In this document: positions 37,651-46,843 of the stretch, in pieces
How positions within the stretch are numbered: the stretch's first letter is position 1
How the letters are laid out: the number at the start of each line of letters is the position of its first letter
Assembly (NCBI RefSeq): GCF_014653435.1
Contig: NZ_BNAO01000001.1
Span: 653,521-717,520 of the forward strand
Direction of reading: 5' to 3'
Length of the DNA: 64,000 bases
From: Alishewanella longhuensis
Lineage (GTDB): Bacteria; Pseudomonadota; Gammaproteobacteria; Enterobacterales; Alteromonadaceae
Notes under the pieces: model-generated
Databases searched by the model: none
What the model was told of the DNA's origin: nothing
The model's input: the letters and a program-made list of their open reading frames with translations, nothing else
Made by a program: the position numbers and the translations under genes

Positions 37651-37755
37651 ACTGGTAAAGTTGTTAACAAAAGCTAAGCTTAGGTGTAGTTACTTAGACG
37701 GTAAGCGTTTAGTCTTGTTGCTAATGCAGTACCTTTTACACGCAGTGGGTGAAAA

Positions 37756-39252
37756 ATGGATAGACAACTAGAGCAATTAGCGCAATTTGTTGCTAATGCT
37801 AATTCGTTAGAGGGCTTAACCAGGCCTTTGCTGGGCTTGCTACAACAAATTACCGGTTTAGAATCAACCTACCTGACGAGTATCGATGAACTGGCAGGGC
37901 TACAGCGTGTTGATATGGTGCATAACGCCGGCGAGTTGCAGCTGCCTGAAGGCTTAACAGTACCCTGGCATGATACCTTATGTAAGAGGGCGCTACAGAG
38001 TCAGTGTTTTGTTACTGAGAATGTTGCCGAGGTATGGGGCGATTCAGAGGCTGCAAAACAGCTTGGCATTAAAACCTACATTAGCGTACCCATTTGCAGT
38101 AACACGGGGGAGTTGGTAGGCACCTTATGTGGTGCCAGTACCCAACACCATGGTTTGCATAACAGGCCTGAGTTAACACAGATTATTAAACTTTGCGCAG
38201 ATCTTATTAGCCATCAGCTAAACCGGGAAAGTGCCAACGCTGCGGCGCATGCCAGAGCAGATGCCGCAGAATATCAATTAGAGCGGGTGCAGTTACTGGC
38301 CACAGTAAGTGAGCTTTGCGTCGCTGCGCAATCGTTAAGTTTAGCGGTTATGCAAATTGCCAGCGTTATGCAACAAAGTGGCTACTGGCCGCAGGTCCTG
38401 CCTTTTGAAATGCAGCAGCAAGAGTTTATTGCCTTATCGGTGAATGGGGTGGCCTGGCAATCGTTACTCACGAACTGGTTTAGCCAGCTTGCACCTTCGC
38501 AGCTTGCGCATCATGTTATGCCTTTGCCTACCGAGTTTTCCGCTACGCTGACACAGGATAATAATGGCCTGGTAGTTGCTATTTATGCACAGCAGCAGAT
38601 TGTGGCTGCCTTGTTAGTCGTGGATAGCCGCGACTCTACTTTTGTAGACAATAAGCTTTTGCTATTAAGTATTAGTAATGCGTTATCGCTGCTGGCCGCC
38701 CGGCTGGATGAACATCAGCAGTTAGTTGCTCTTAATCAGCAGTTTTCTTATTTTGCTTTGCATGATCCCCTTACCGGTTTACCTAATCGCCGGTATTTAT
38801 TAGAAGAGTTGCAGCGGCAAATAGCACGGGCTGAGCGGCAGCAGCAACATTTTTGCGTGGTATTCGTCGATTTAGACAAATTTAAAGCCATTAATGATCA
38901 ATATGGTCATGAAACTGGGGATGACTTTTTAAAAGAATTTGCCCGCAAGTTAAACAGTGGTTTGCGTAAAGGCGACTTTGTTGCGCGCCAGGGCGGAGAC
39001 GAATTTGTGATGATTTGTCAGCTAACTGAGCACTCTGAGGTGCAGTGTCAGGAGCTTGAGCAACGGATCCGCCAGCTATGCTCTGGTGACTTTTATTTGC
39101 CGAAACACACTTTGCTCTATGAGGGGCCAAGTATAGGCATTGTCGTTCGGCACCCGGGTGACAGCAGTGATGTAGACACGCTGTTAAGCCAGGCAGATGC
39201 TGCTATGTATCAGGATAAACAACGGCGCCGGCAAGGGGCGGCGCCGCGTTAA
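37756..39252 (+). CDS. GAF-GGDEF diguanylate cyclase
   Basis: A 498-aa cytoplasmic protein. Residues about 15-155 form a GAF sensor domain (YISVPICSNTGELVGTLCG). A middle region of about 170 residues has no clear family. The C-terminal cyclase domain has DPLTGLPNRRYL, VVFVDLDKFKAINDQYGHETGD and the active-site ARQGGDEFVMI. All catalytic residues look intact, so it should make cyclic di-GMP. No EAL domain is present. It converges with the S9 peptidase gene one base apart. Confidence 0.93.
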   Translation: MDRQLEQLAQFVANANSLEGLTRPLLGLLQQITGLESTYLTSIDELAGLQRVDMVHNAGELQLPEGLTVPWHDTLCKRALQSQCFVTENVAEVWGDSEAAKQLGIKTYISVPICSNTGELVGTLCGASTQHHGLHNRPELTQIIKLCADLISHQLNRESANAAAHARADAAEYQLERVQLLATVSELCVAAQSLSLAVMQIASVMQQSGYWPQVLPFEMQQQEFIALSVNGVAWQSLLTNWFSQLAPSQLAHHVMPLPTEFSATLTQDNNGLVVAIYAQQQIVAALLVVDSRDSTFVDNKLLLLSISNALSLLAARLDEHQQLVALNQQFSYFALHDPLTGLPNRRYLLEELQRQIARAERQQQHFCVVFVDLDKFKAINDQYGHETGDDFLKEFARKLNSGLRKGDFVARQGGDEFVMICQLTEHSEVQCQELEQRIRQLCSGDFYLPKHTLLYEGPSIGIVVRHPGDSSDVDTLLSQADAAMYQDKQRRRQGAAPR

Positions 39253-39253
39253 T

Positions 39254-41302
39254 TTAGGCAGGATCTTTGCGATAGCGCTTAAACCAGGCTAAAGCATGCT
39301 CTATCTTGGCAATCATCCAGGAGGGTCTGTTAGTTACGCCATGATAAGCATCGGGTACCCGTACCATCGCAGTATCAACTTGCCGCAGCTTGAGTGCTTG
39401 ATAGTATTGTTCAGTTTCAGCCATTGGCGTGCGGCGATCCTTCTCACCGGTAAACAGCAATACCGGCGTGCTAACATTGCCGACTAAAGACAGTGGTGAG
39501 CGTTGCCAGTAATGTGCCTGATGCTCCCATGGATTGCCTGGGAACTGATTTTGAATTTGCCCGACATAGCTATCGGCTGCCAGTACTTTTGAGGTCCAGT
39601 TTACTACCGGGTTGGTTGCGGCTGCGGCGTTAAACCGATCCGTCAAGCCAACGGCATAAGTGGTGGCGATACCGCCTGCTGAGCCACCGGCGATAAACAG
39701 ATTATTTTGGTCAATAAAGCCTTTCGCCAGCATGGCATCTACCCCTGACATATGATCCTGAAAATCATATTCAGACGCATAGTTATAATGCAGCAACATG
39801 GCAAAACGCTCGCCATAGCTGGTACTACCGCGATAATTGTTATACAGCACTACATAACCTTCTGCAGCATAACGCTGCAGTTCCGCCGCAAACTGCGGGC
39901 CATAGGCTAAATGCGGGCCACCGTGGATCTCTAAAATAAGCGGGTATTTTTTGGTTGGGTCAAAGTTGGGTGGAGTGATGTACCAGGCATGGATTTCTTC
40001 ATTACCGGCGCTGGAGGTATAACGTAACTCATGTACCTCACCAAGGGTGCGTTGATCCAACAAACCACTATTAAGTGCAGTAAGGGTGCGGCTACGTTTG
40101 TTCGTAAAAACGGCAACCTCGGCCGGGCGCTGGCTACTGCCCTGGGTATAGGCCAAGGTACCATTTTGTGCCACGCTATACATACCGCTTAAGTACGGGC
40201 GTCCCAGCGAGGTACCCCCTAAATCATCGACTAAATCCTGCATCCGATCACGGGTGCTGATTTGCGCGACCTTAGTTTTCCCCTGGTCGGCATATTGAAA
40301 CACCAGGGTATTATTGTTCACCCAGTTCGGGCTCTCAACACTGCGATCCAGCGCTGCTGCTAATGGCGTGATCTGGCCTGAATCGAGTGCTAAAAGTTTA
40401 AGTTTACTATTGCTATACGATATGGCTGCCGGGCTAACATACGTAAAGGCCAGGGTTTTGCCATCGGGCGATAACGCGGGTTCACTCTCCTGGCCATCCA
40501 GGCTGGTAAGTTGCGTTAATTGTTGGCCATTGATAGTAACTTGATACAGGTCAGCCTGACGGCTTTGGTATTCCCAATCAGCGCTGCGGTTCGCAGAGAA
40601 TATTACGGCACGGCTATCCTTAGTCCAGACTAAAGGCCCGCGATGTGAGTAAGGCCCATCGGTAAGTTGCTGCTCAACTCCGCCTTCAGCTGGCACCACA
40701 AATAATTGATTGTAAGCAGAACGCATAACACCCCGGCCATCGGCCTGGTAATAGGTGCGTTCCACCACAATGGGGCTGGCAGACCAGTTGGCACCCGCAG
40801 GTTTTTTCGGCTGATAAACGCTTTTAGCAAAATCGGTGGTGGCAGCGGTAACTTCAGCGGTAAAGGCAATTTGCTTACCATTTGGCGACCAGCTTATTTG
40901 TGCCGGCCGTAATTGTGTTTGGCTGATGGCTGCGGTTTTTTGCTCTTTTAACCAATGTACATAGATTTGTGAGCTGCCGTCACGGTCAGAAACAAAGGCA
41001 ATACGGTTGTTGTCGGGGGCCCAGCGCGGCTGACTATAGCTAAATTTATCGGCAAATAGTGGGTAGTGCTGGCCGCTGGCGACGTCAAGCAGCCATAAGC
41101 TACTTTGGGTGCGATCAGTCATAATGTCGTTCTGCTGGCGCACATAAACAATAAGTTTGCCGTCAGGCGAGATTTGTATATCGTTGGCAGCTGCCAGTTT
41201 AAAAATATCTTCTGCTTGCAGCGGGGTAGTGGCAGGGGTTGCCAGAAGCAATGGACTAAAGCCAAGTACCGCCGTTAGAGCGCTTAGAGCCAAAAATTTC
41301 AT
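39254..41302 (-). CDS. Secreted S9-family peptidase (prolyl oligopeptidase/acylaminoacyl peptidase type)
   Basis: A 682-aa protein. The signal peptide starts MKFLALSALTAVLG at ATG 41302, which follows GAGG; the longer frame to 41359 is rejected. The N-terminal part is a beta-propeller with repeated WAPDNNRIAFVSDRDGSSQIY- and LSPDGKTLAFTY-like blades. The C-terminal hydrolase carries the nucleophile Ser in GGSAGGIATTYAVG, with Asp in FTGEKDRRTP and His in DAYHGVTN. It degrades peptides in the periplasm. Confidence 0.92.
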   Translation of the reverse strand: MKFLALSALTAVLGFSPLLLATPATTPLQAEDIFKLAAANDIQISPDGKLIVYVRQQNDIMTDRTQSSLWLLDVASGQHYPLFADKFSYSQPRWAPDNNRIAFVSDRDGSSQIYVHWLKEQKTAAISQTQLRPAQISWSPNGKQIAFTAEVTAATTDFAKSVYQPKKPAGANWSASPIVVERTYYQADGRGVMRSAYNQLFVVPAEGGVEQQLTDGPYSHRGPLVWTKDSRAVIFSANRSADWEYQSRQADLYQVTINGQQLTQLTSLDGQESEPALSPDGKTLAFTYVSPAAISYSNSKLKLLALDSGQITPLAAALDRSVESPNWVNNNTLVFQYADQGKTKVAQISTRDRMQDLVDDLGGTSLGRPYLSGMYSVAQNGTLAYTQGSSQRPAEVAVFTNKRSRTLTALNSGLLDQRTLGEVHELRYTSSAGNEEIHAWYITPPNFDPTKKYPLILEIHGGPHLAYGPQFAAELQRYAAEGYVVLYNNYRGSTSYGERFAMLLHYNYASEYDFQDHMSGVDAMLAKGFIDQNNLFIAGGSAGGIATTYAVGLTDRFNAAAATNPVVNWTSKVLAADSYVGQIQNQFPGNPWEHQAHYWQRSPLSLVGNVSTPVLLFTGEKDRRTPMAETEQYYQALKLRQVDTAMVRVPDAYHGVTNRPSWMIAKIEHALAWFKRYRKDPA

Positions 41303-41567
41303 AGTGCCTCGTAAATTTAATAAAGTTGGCACTAACATAACCTGTTGCAACAGCAACACAAGCGGTGATCAGCTAAAGCGAGGGATTTTTAGGATAATCG
41401 TACTAGGCAAGAGGGCATTGCAGTTCACTAAATGTAGGAGTAGCAAGCCCGCAAAGATTAACCTGGTAACGAAAGCGGGCTTATAACGCTATGATGCGGC
41501 TTGGATACCCCCTGGATATTGAGGTGCTTGATAAGGCCGCACTGCTGCAAAGCGCAATGACTGGCTG

Positions 41568-42500
41568 TTAGCCATCACTTCGTATGGTAGCAATTAACGC
41601 TTGCAGCACCTCATCGGCTTGTGCGGTGGCAATTTGGCAGGTGCCGGCATTTAAATGGCCACCCCCGCCGTATTTTAAACAAAGCTCGCCCACGTTCGTG
41701 TTAGAACTGCGATTGGTGATAGATTTACCAATCGCATACACCACATTTTGTTGTTTTAAGCCCCACATTTTGTGGATAGAAATATTACAGTCCGGGAACA
41801 TGGCATAAATGACAAAACGGTTGGTGGCGTATATGGTTTCTTCAGCCGTGAGATCTAACACCACCAAGTTACCATGTACAGTGCTGCAGCGTTCAATTTG
41901 TGCTTTGGCAAGTTCATTATGTTCATGGTACAGCGCTACGCGCTCAGCCACATCTTCCATGGCCAGAATTTGCGTAATAGAGTGGTCTTTACAGGCATCT
42001 ATCAGCTTCATCATTAACTGATAGTTCGAGATCTTAAAGTCACGGAAACGACCTAAACCCGTGCGCGCGTCCATAATAAAATTCAGTAATACCCAATCGG
42101 TCGGGTTTAAGATTTCATCTTTAGAAAACTGCGCCGAATCGCCTTTATCTACCGCATCCATCATATCTGTAGAAATGTTCGGGAACTTGGTTTGGCCACC
42201 GTAATAATCGTAAACCACGCGTGCCGCTGAAGGCGCCTTGGCATCAATAATATGGTTTTTAATGTCACTACTATTGCGCACCGTTTCACTTAGGTGATGA
42301 TCAAATGCCAGATGACAACCGGCAACATACGGCAGGTTAGTGGTGATATCTTTATCTGTGATAGCAATTTTGCCGTCTTGCATATCTTTGGGATGCACAA
42401 ACAAAATATCGTCAATTAAATCTAAGTCTTTTAATAATACCGCACAGACCAGGCCATCAAAATCACTGCGCGTGACAAGTCTAAACTTTGGGTTGCTCAT
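41568..42500 (-). CDS. DHH-family phosphoesterase
   Basis: A 310-aa protein with the DHH hydrolase core: RSDFDGLVCAVLL (motif I), then LAFDHHLSETVR with the DHH signature near residue 88. The DHHA1-type C-terminus has KYGGGGHLNAGTCQ. Relatives include exopolyphosphatase-like, NrnA-like and cyclic-dinucleotide hydrolases. The substrate cannot be assigned. It is a single gene on the minus strand. Confidence 0.88.
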   Translation of the reverse strand: MSNPKFRLVTRSDFDGLVCAVLLKDLDLIDDILFVHPKDMQDGKIAITDKDITTNLPYVAGCHLAFDHHLSETVRNSSDIKNHIIDAKAPSAARVVYDYYGGQTKFPNISTDMMDAVDKGDSAQFSKDEILNPTDWVLLNFIMDARTGLGRFRDFKISNYQLMMKLIDACKDHSITQILAMEDVAERVALYHEHNELAKAQIERCSTVHGNLVVLDLTAEETIYATNRFVIYAMFPDCNISIHKMWGLKQQNVVYAIGKSITNRSSNTNVGELCLKYGGGGHLNAGTCQIATAQADEVLQALIATIRSDG

Positions 42501-42647
42501 AATTGTTCCACTGCTGGTTTATTGTTCTACACCGAGTGTAACAGCTAAATAAAAATTTTAAATGCGGATTAGAGGGTATTTTTTATAAGCTATCTACGCC
42601 AACGCCTTTGTTTGAGAGTAGTAGGTTTAGATAGCTTAGCGGTTAAA

Positions 42648-42956
42648 TTAACGGTTTAAAATTAATAGGAGTAGCGGCCCAACGAGTGAGCCAGCGATAA
42701 AGGTAACCGCTGGAACCCAAACCGGTACTCCATAATGCCTCGCTTGCTGCTCCGCTATGGGGTCTTCTTGCTGCAATTGTTGCCGCGCTATTGCAAATGC
42801 AACCGCAAGTGCTTTACTGGTTTCTAAAGAAGCAATGCCATGTAATTCAACCCGTTGAATGGTTCTAAGACTAAGATTACAAATATCGGCCAGTTGCTGT
42901 TGTGTCCAGCCTTTATCTGCTCGTAGTTGGCGTATCAAAGTGGTATTTAACTGCAT
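42648..42956 (-). CDS. Membrane-anchored XRE-type HTH protein
   Basis: A 102-aa protein. An N-terminal helix-turn-helix (RQLRADKGWTQQQLADICNLSLRTIQRVE, residues about 9-38) is joined to a single C-terminal membrane helix (PAVTFIAGSLVGPLLLLIL). AAAGGGG lies before the ATG, at the end of the previous gene, so the two are coupled. A membrane-tied DNA-binding protein could sense membrane state or the neighbouring protein. The specific role is unknown. Confidence 0.8.
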   Translation of the reverse strand: MQLNTTLIRQLRADKGWTQQQLADICNLSLRTIQRVELHGIASLETSKALAVAFAIARQQLQQEDPIAEQQARHYGVPVWVPAVTFIAGSLVGPLLLLILNR

Positions 42957-42959
42957 AGT

Positions 42960-43379
42960 TTACCCCTTTAAAAAAGTTGCCAGGCTAAAACCAACAAAGG
43001 CCCCTAAGGCACCACAAAAGGTCACAACGATAATAAAAGAGGCCACACGTTTCCAACGCGGAATATCCGCTTGGGCTTGTTTGACATGCTGCATAATGCG
43101 CTTCATATCCCATTCGTCGGAATCAATGAGTTGTTGGTCTAACCAGAACTCAATGAGATAGGGCCCACGCATGAGGCTGGCAATACTGACCTTGATGATG
43201 GCTTGTTGACCATCCAGCATAAAAGTGTGTTCCGATTTGAAGCGAAAGCTGCGTTTTTCAGAAACGAGCTGGTCATCAACAAAAACATATTCTTTACCGC
43301 TGGTAAAGGAAGCGATGACTTTAATGGTATGTTCGCCACAATCAAAAAAACTTATGCTGGCTTCTTTAGGTATGTTCAT
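42960..43379 (-). CDS. Predicted single-pass membrane protein, partner of the HTH protein
   Basis: A 139-aa protein from ATG 43379 (AGGAG upstream); the frame continues 24 bases further but without a site. The N-terminal 100 residues are mainly beta, with repeated charged strands (HTIKVIASFTSGKEYVFVDDQ, HTFMLDGQQAIIKV). They are followed by a helix (SFIIVVTFCGALGAFVGFSLATF). I do not recognise a family. It is the first gene of a two-gene operon with the HTH gene; a TGACAGT inverted repeat lies about 70 bases upstream. Confidence 0.7.
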   Translation of the reverse strand: MNIPKEASISFFDCGEHTIKVIASFTSGKEYVFVDDQLVSEKRSFRFKSEHTFMLDGQQAIIKVSIASLMRGPYLIEFWLDQQLIDSDEWDMKRIMQHVKQAQADIPRWKRVASFIIVVTFCGALGAFVGFSLATFLKG

Positions 43380-43447
43380 ATTTATTCTCCTGTGTTTGAC
43401 CACAGTGATTTAAGCGCTTTTGTCTGAGCTAGTGTGAGGACAGAGTA

Positions 43448-43469
43448 GTGACAGTCTATAAACTGTCAC
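43448..43469. promoter_or_regulatory. TGACAGT inverted repeat upstream of the HTH operon
   Basis: GTGACAGT, 6-base spacer CTATAA, ACTGTCAC, a perfect palindrome. Further TGACAGTT copies occur near 43482 and 43635. This looks like an operator cluster, possibly for the HTH protein of the adjacent operon. Confidence 0.5.
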
Positions 43470-43856
43470 CTGCCATTTGTATGACAGTTGTTTAAATTCA
43501 ATAGATTATATGTTTTCAATTTAGCCTGTTTTCAGCGTAAAAGCATCCGCTTTTGGCTAAGCGTTAAGCTTGTAAAAGAAAGAGCCCGCCGGCTGGCGAG
43601 TAAAGCAAGGTAGGGATGCAAGCTTAGATTTTATCTGACAGTTACCGTGTTTAAGTGGCGTCGCTAACCGTTTATTAAATGGTTTGACAACTAATTTATG
43701 AAAACTAGTTAAATCACAAGTTTTAGCTTATTTAGCTGGTCCGAGTATCTTCCATTTCTCGTCTGCAGCGAGCTGGTTGAATGTGGTACCCGTTCCCAAG
43801 CTCCACTGTTCTAAGGTATTAAGAAAACTTTCCTGCTTATGCACTGAATATCCTTT

Positions 43857-43875
43857 TAACTAATAGTATTAGTTA
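43857..43875. promoter_or_regulatory. 19-bp palindrome upstream of the response-regulator gene
   Basis: TAACTAAT-AGT-ATTAGTTA has perfect 8-bp arms and a 3-base centre. It lies 228 bases upstream of the gene at 44103. Confidence 0.4.
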
Positions 43876-44102
43876 TGTAGTGTAAGTATGTCTGCTTCGG
43901 GTACACCTATAAATCCTCAGCTTACCGTTCCGAGCAATTGTTGCTATTAGGGAATATTGTAGCGATACATGGTGTTTTGCAGAGGTTGTATAGCGGTTAT
44001 GTGGTAGTTTGACATGAATTTTTGTAGCGTTGGTTTGCTACCGGTGCTATTGATATAGCAAGATTCAGGATAAGAACGATAACAAAAACCGGAAAACTTG
44101 AA

Positions 44103-45416
44103 ATGACGTACAGGTTTACTGGCTCTCCAGCATTACGCTATCTGGGGGCGACTAAAGAAACTAAAAGAACCCATTCACCACACTTTATTGCAGAAGATGA
44201 ACTTATTAAGCATTTAATTGCCTACGAGCCGATATTTGCTAACGTTAAAGGAAAATTGATTTGGGATCTAAGCTGCTGTTCGATGATATGTGCCGATTTG
44301 ACAGTATTTAACGCTGCTATTGACGATCTGTTACTGAATATACTTAATCACTGTGGATCGTCAAACGTAGCAGTTTCCGGTGAAGCTCATACAGATAGTG
44401 TATCTTTATCTGTTGTTATTTCTGGTGCCAGCTCCAAAGCCCACGCAGACATTGATAACCACCACTTTCGGCAACTTATGTGTTCTATTAATGCCGATAT
44501 TAATTTTACTGAATCTGCTGCTGGCCTATCAATTAAGATAATGCTGCCTGCTGAACAGCGGTTAGTTAACGGTGAACAACCAGCTGAGCGTCAAATCAAT
44601 CAATATAACCTTGGTGAGTTAGCTAGGTTCAGCAGCGAAGCTGACAGTTTTCATCCGCTGCTGCTTGTAGTTGAACCCAACAATGAGCTTAGGGAATTTT
44701 TAAAGCAATTGCTGCAGTCAGATTATCGAGTGTTAGAAGCAATTAACGGTAAGCAAGCATTAAAAACCGCTACTAGTGATATTCCAGACCTGATTATTAC
44801 TGATGTTCTGCTGCAAGAGCTAGATGGTTTAAGCCTGATAAAAGAGCTTTCGACTCAGGACAGTACCAGTCATATTCCGGTGATGTTTTTATCCGGTATA
44901 AAGGCCACTGAAACCAAAATCGACGCACTAACGCTAGGTGCCGTTGATTATCTGACAAAGCCTTTTAATGCTGCGGAATTACTGCTTAAAATACGCAATC
45001 TGGTACAGACACGATACCGTGTTGTTTTAACTAATGGTGGCCGTTTACCTGTCGATCGATTGAAAAATGCTCTGCCAGAGCGGGAAATAAAATTCCTGAC
45101 AGCTTTAGAGCACAATCTAGCATCGCAGTTCGCAAATGCCTTGCTGGATACCACTCTGTTAGCATCGAACTTGGCAATGAGTGAGCGCCAACTTCAACGT
45201 AAACTTAAAGCGATGCTTAATCAGACTCCAGCGGAGTACATCCGTGAGTATAGGTTACACCGAGCTAAAGATTTGTTGTTAAAAGGAAAGCCGGTGGCGT
45301 TAGTTGCAGATTTAGTCGGTTTTACATCATCCAGCCATTTCAGTCGAAGTTTTAAATCGACTTTCAAGCAATCGCCATCAGAATTTATACAAGCTTATGC
45401 TGCTTCGTACAGTTAG
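44103..45416 (+). CDS. Response regulator-AraC transcription factor with kinase-like remnant
   Basis: A 437-aa protein in three parts. Residues 1-165 resemble a degraded histidine-kinase ATPase module (ADLTVFNAAIDDLLLNILNH, then AAGLSIKIMLP). Residues about 198-315 are a receiver domain with a phospho-acceptor Asp in DLIITDVLLQELDG and the Lys in YLTKPFNAAELL. The C-terminus is an AraC HTH (SASNLAMSERQLQRKLKAM-like block and ALVADLVGFTSSSHFSRSFKSTF). It looks like the cytoplasmic end of a hybrid two-component sensor without its sensor and phospho-His domains. Confidence 0.82.
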   Translation: MTYRFTGSPALRYLGATKETKRTHSPHFIAEDELIKHLIAYEPIFANVKGKLIWDLSCCSMICADLTVFNAAIDDLLLNILNHCGSSNVAVSGEAHTDSVSLSVVISGASSKAHADIDNHHFRQLMCSINADINFTESAAGLSIKIMLPAEQRLVNGEQPAERQINQYNLGELARFSSEADSFHPLLLVVEPNNELREFLKQLLQSDYRVLEAINGKQALKTATSDIPDLIITDVLLQELDGLSLIKELSTQDSTSHIPVMFLSGIKATETKIDALTLGAVDYLTKPFNAAELLLKIRNLVQTRYRVVLTNGGRLPVDRLKNALPEREIKFLTALEHNLASQFANALLDTTLLASNLAMSERQLQRKLKAMLNQTPAEYIREYRLHRAKDLLLKGKPVALVADLVGFTSSSHFSRSFKSTFKQSPSEFIQAYAASYS

Positions 45417-45450
45417 CTTCCAGTGTAGTCTTATATCTACGGAGGAAGCT
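45415..45450. other. Hairpin overlapping the stop of the response-regulator gene
   Basis: AGCTTCC at 45415-45421 pairs with GGAAGCT at 45444-45450, with an inner GTAG/CTAC pairing. No T-run follows. It may be a weak terminator or mRNA-stabilising end. Confidence 0.35.
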
Positions 45451-45489
45451 ACGTTTAGCAACAGTATTCTTGGTAAAAAATTAATTTAG

Positions 45490-46332
45490 TTACTGTGGTA
45501 AAGGCAGTATTGAATGGCCAAAAGTCCACTTATCTTGCTTCTTTCCATCCAGTTCATAGCTAATTTTTATATAATCGAAAGGAACCTTTGATTTTCCTTT
45601 TAAATAATCGCTACTGTAATGCTTACTAAGCTCTATAATCGTAACTGTCAGTCCTGTACTCAACTCTGTTATATCGCACTTACCTTCTTTAAAAAGCTTA
45701 ATAACATTGTGGCGTTCACTTTCAACGGCATGTATGGCTTCGACGATTATCAAAGAGTCCAAATCTAAACAGGATAATAGCTGTCCGCGATGAAGCTTTG
45801 TCGTTTTTCCCAATAATTTTTCGAATTGTGGATCATATTCCAACCCTGCCCATTTGGGAGGCTCCATAATAAACCACCCACGTTCAGCACGTACCAGATT
45901 ATTAAACACAATTTTGTAGCGTTTTGAATTAAAGTTGATATGAAGAACGATCGCAGCTGACGAACTGTACTCACTGCTTTTATGCTGATCATCAAAATGC
46001 CGAACATCAACTTTTTCTAGTGATGAACTATTCCAACCACCATGTAACTTACCAAAAGAAATGATTTCTTCTGTATTATTTTTGATTTCACTTTTCAAAA
46101 GTGCGGCGTGCTTAGCAATTTCTGATGGGGTTAATCCGGCGAATTCATTTGAATGCTCATTTCGCTTAGCCAGCATTAAATAAAAATCATCCTCTGTGGG
46201 AGCAAGTGCAGAAAGCTTATCCATATTTTGCGATTTTAGTAATAGAAAGATTTCTTTTCCGAAGTCTTCAGGATTGCTTGTCTTACTACAAGCGCTTAGC
46301 GAGAGTGCAATAATAACAAGTAAAGTTTTCAT
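45490..46332 (-). CDS. Hypothetical lipoprotein
   Basis: A 280-aa protein with a short signal and lipobox (VIIALSLSAC), predicted to be lipid-anchored. The body is charged and soluble with a WFIMEPPKWAGLEYDP segment. I recognise no family. The composition is AT-richer and less Gln/Ala-rich than the core genes to the left, which may mark the start of the accessory region. The mature protein would be periplasmic. Confidence 0.7.
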   Translation of the reverse strand: MKTLLVIIALSLSACSKTSNPEDFGKEIFLLLKSQNMDKLSALAPTEDDFYLMLAKRNEHSNEFAGLTPSEIAKHAALLKSEIKNNTEEIISFGKLHGGWNSSSLEKVDVRHFDDQHKSSEYSSSAAIVLHINFNSKRYKIVFNNLVRAERGWFIMEPPKWAGLEYDPQFEKLLGKTTKLHRGQLLSCLDLDSLIIVEAIHAVESERHNVIKLFKEGKCDITELSTGLTVTIIELSKHYSSDYLKGKSKVPFDYIKISYELDGKKQDKWTFGHSILPLPQ

Positions 46333-46523
46333 ATATATGCATAAGGTATCCCTTTCATCTATAGACCCTTGCTGGATCTTTATTCTTTACTTCCAGTAAC
46401 TTAAATGAAACTGCTAGAGTCAGGTTGCACATGCGCGACAATTTCATGGTTAAAAGCGACAATTATCAACCCAGTTGGGTAGCTCGTGGGCTTCTCCCAT
46501 AATTCATGGTAATCCCGTGATAA

Positions 46524-46559
46524 GAAAAACTCGGGCACGAAAAATATTTTCCATGCCCG
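46524..46559 (-). terminator. Terminator of the truncated GlyGly-CTERM gene
   Basis: On the minus strand CGGGCA pairs with TGCCCG around an inner GAAAATATTTTTC hairpin, followed by AGTTTTTC. It lies 13 bases after the stop of the truncated gene. Confidence 0.55.
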
Positions 46560-46571
46560 CGTGAAGGTGTT

Positions 46572-46794
46572 TTATGTGAGTTCGCGGCTAGATCGTACTT
46601 GCGCTCTTAGCAATAGAATCATTGTTAAAAATATTACGAATAAACTCAGACTTCCGCCTGATTTTTCTTTGCTGGCAGGTTGTTCAGGTTTTACACTTGT
46701 ATCTTTGATAGCAATTGTGACTGTTGAAAGATTCGATTCGGTGCCATAACTGTTACGAACAAAATACTGTAGCTGAATGCCCGCTCTGGCAGGA
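46572..46794 (-). pseudogene. GlyGly-CTERM surface protein, C-terminal remnant truncated by the IS
   Basis: There is no start codon. An open minus-strand frame runs from the IS edge to TAA 46572-46574, giving about 74 residues. The upstream part reads like the last strand of a cadherin or Ig-like domain (IQLQYFVRNSYGTESNLSTV). A linker and then SGGSLSLFVIFLTMILLLRA plus a basic end follow. That is the GlyGly-CTERM sorting signal (Gly-Gly, hydrophobic helix, Arg-rich tail), recognised by rhombosortase. The rest of the gene is not found beyond the IS. Confidence 0.7.
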
Positions 46795-46843
46795 TAGTTG
46801 TCACTACTTAAAATTTAACCAGTTGGGGCGTTAAGGCTTAATT

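Larger units (their letters stand above)
43404..44102. other. 700-bp intergenic region with several inverted repeats, no gene seen
   Basis: I find no convincing ORF on either strand. It holds the TGACAGT palindrome at 43448-43469, a small AAAAGC-ATCC-GCTTTT hairpin near 43540 and a perfect TAACTAAT-AGT-ATTAGTTA palindrome at 43857-43875. The last may regulate the response-regulator gene that starts at 44103. Confidence 0.5.

Noticed and set aside
46561..46749. Plus-strand 62-aa ORF upstream of the IS
   Set aside because: It lies opposite the GlyGly-CTERM tail, which is a better-supported frame, and it has no ribosome-binding site.
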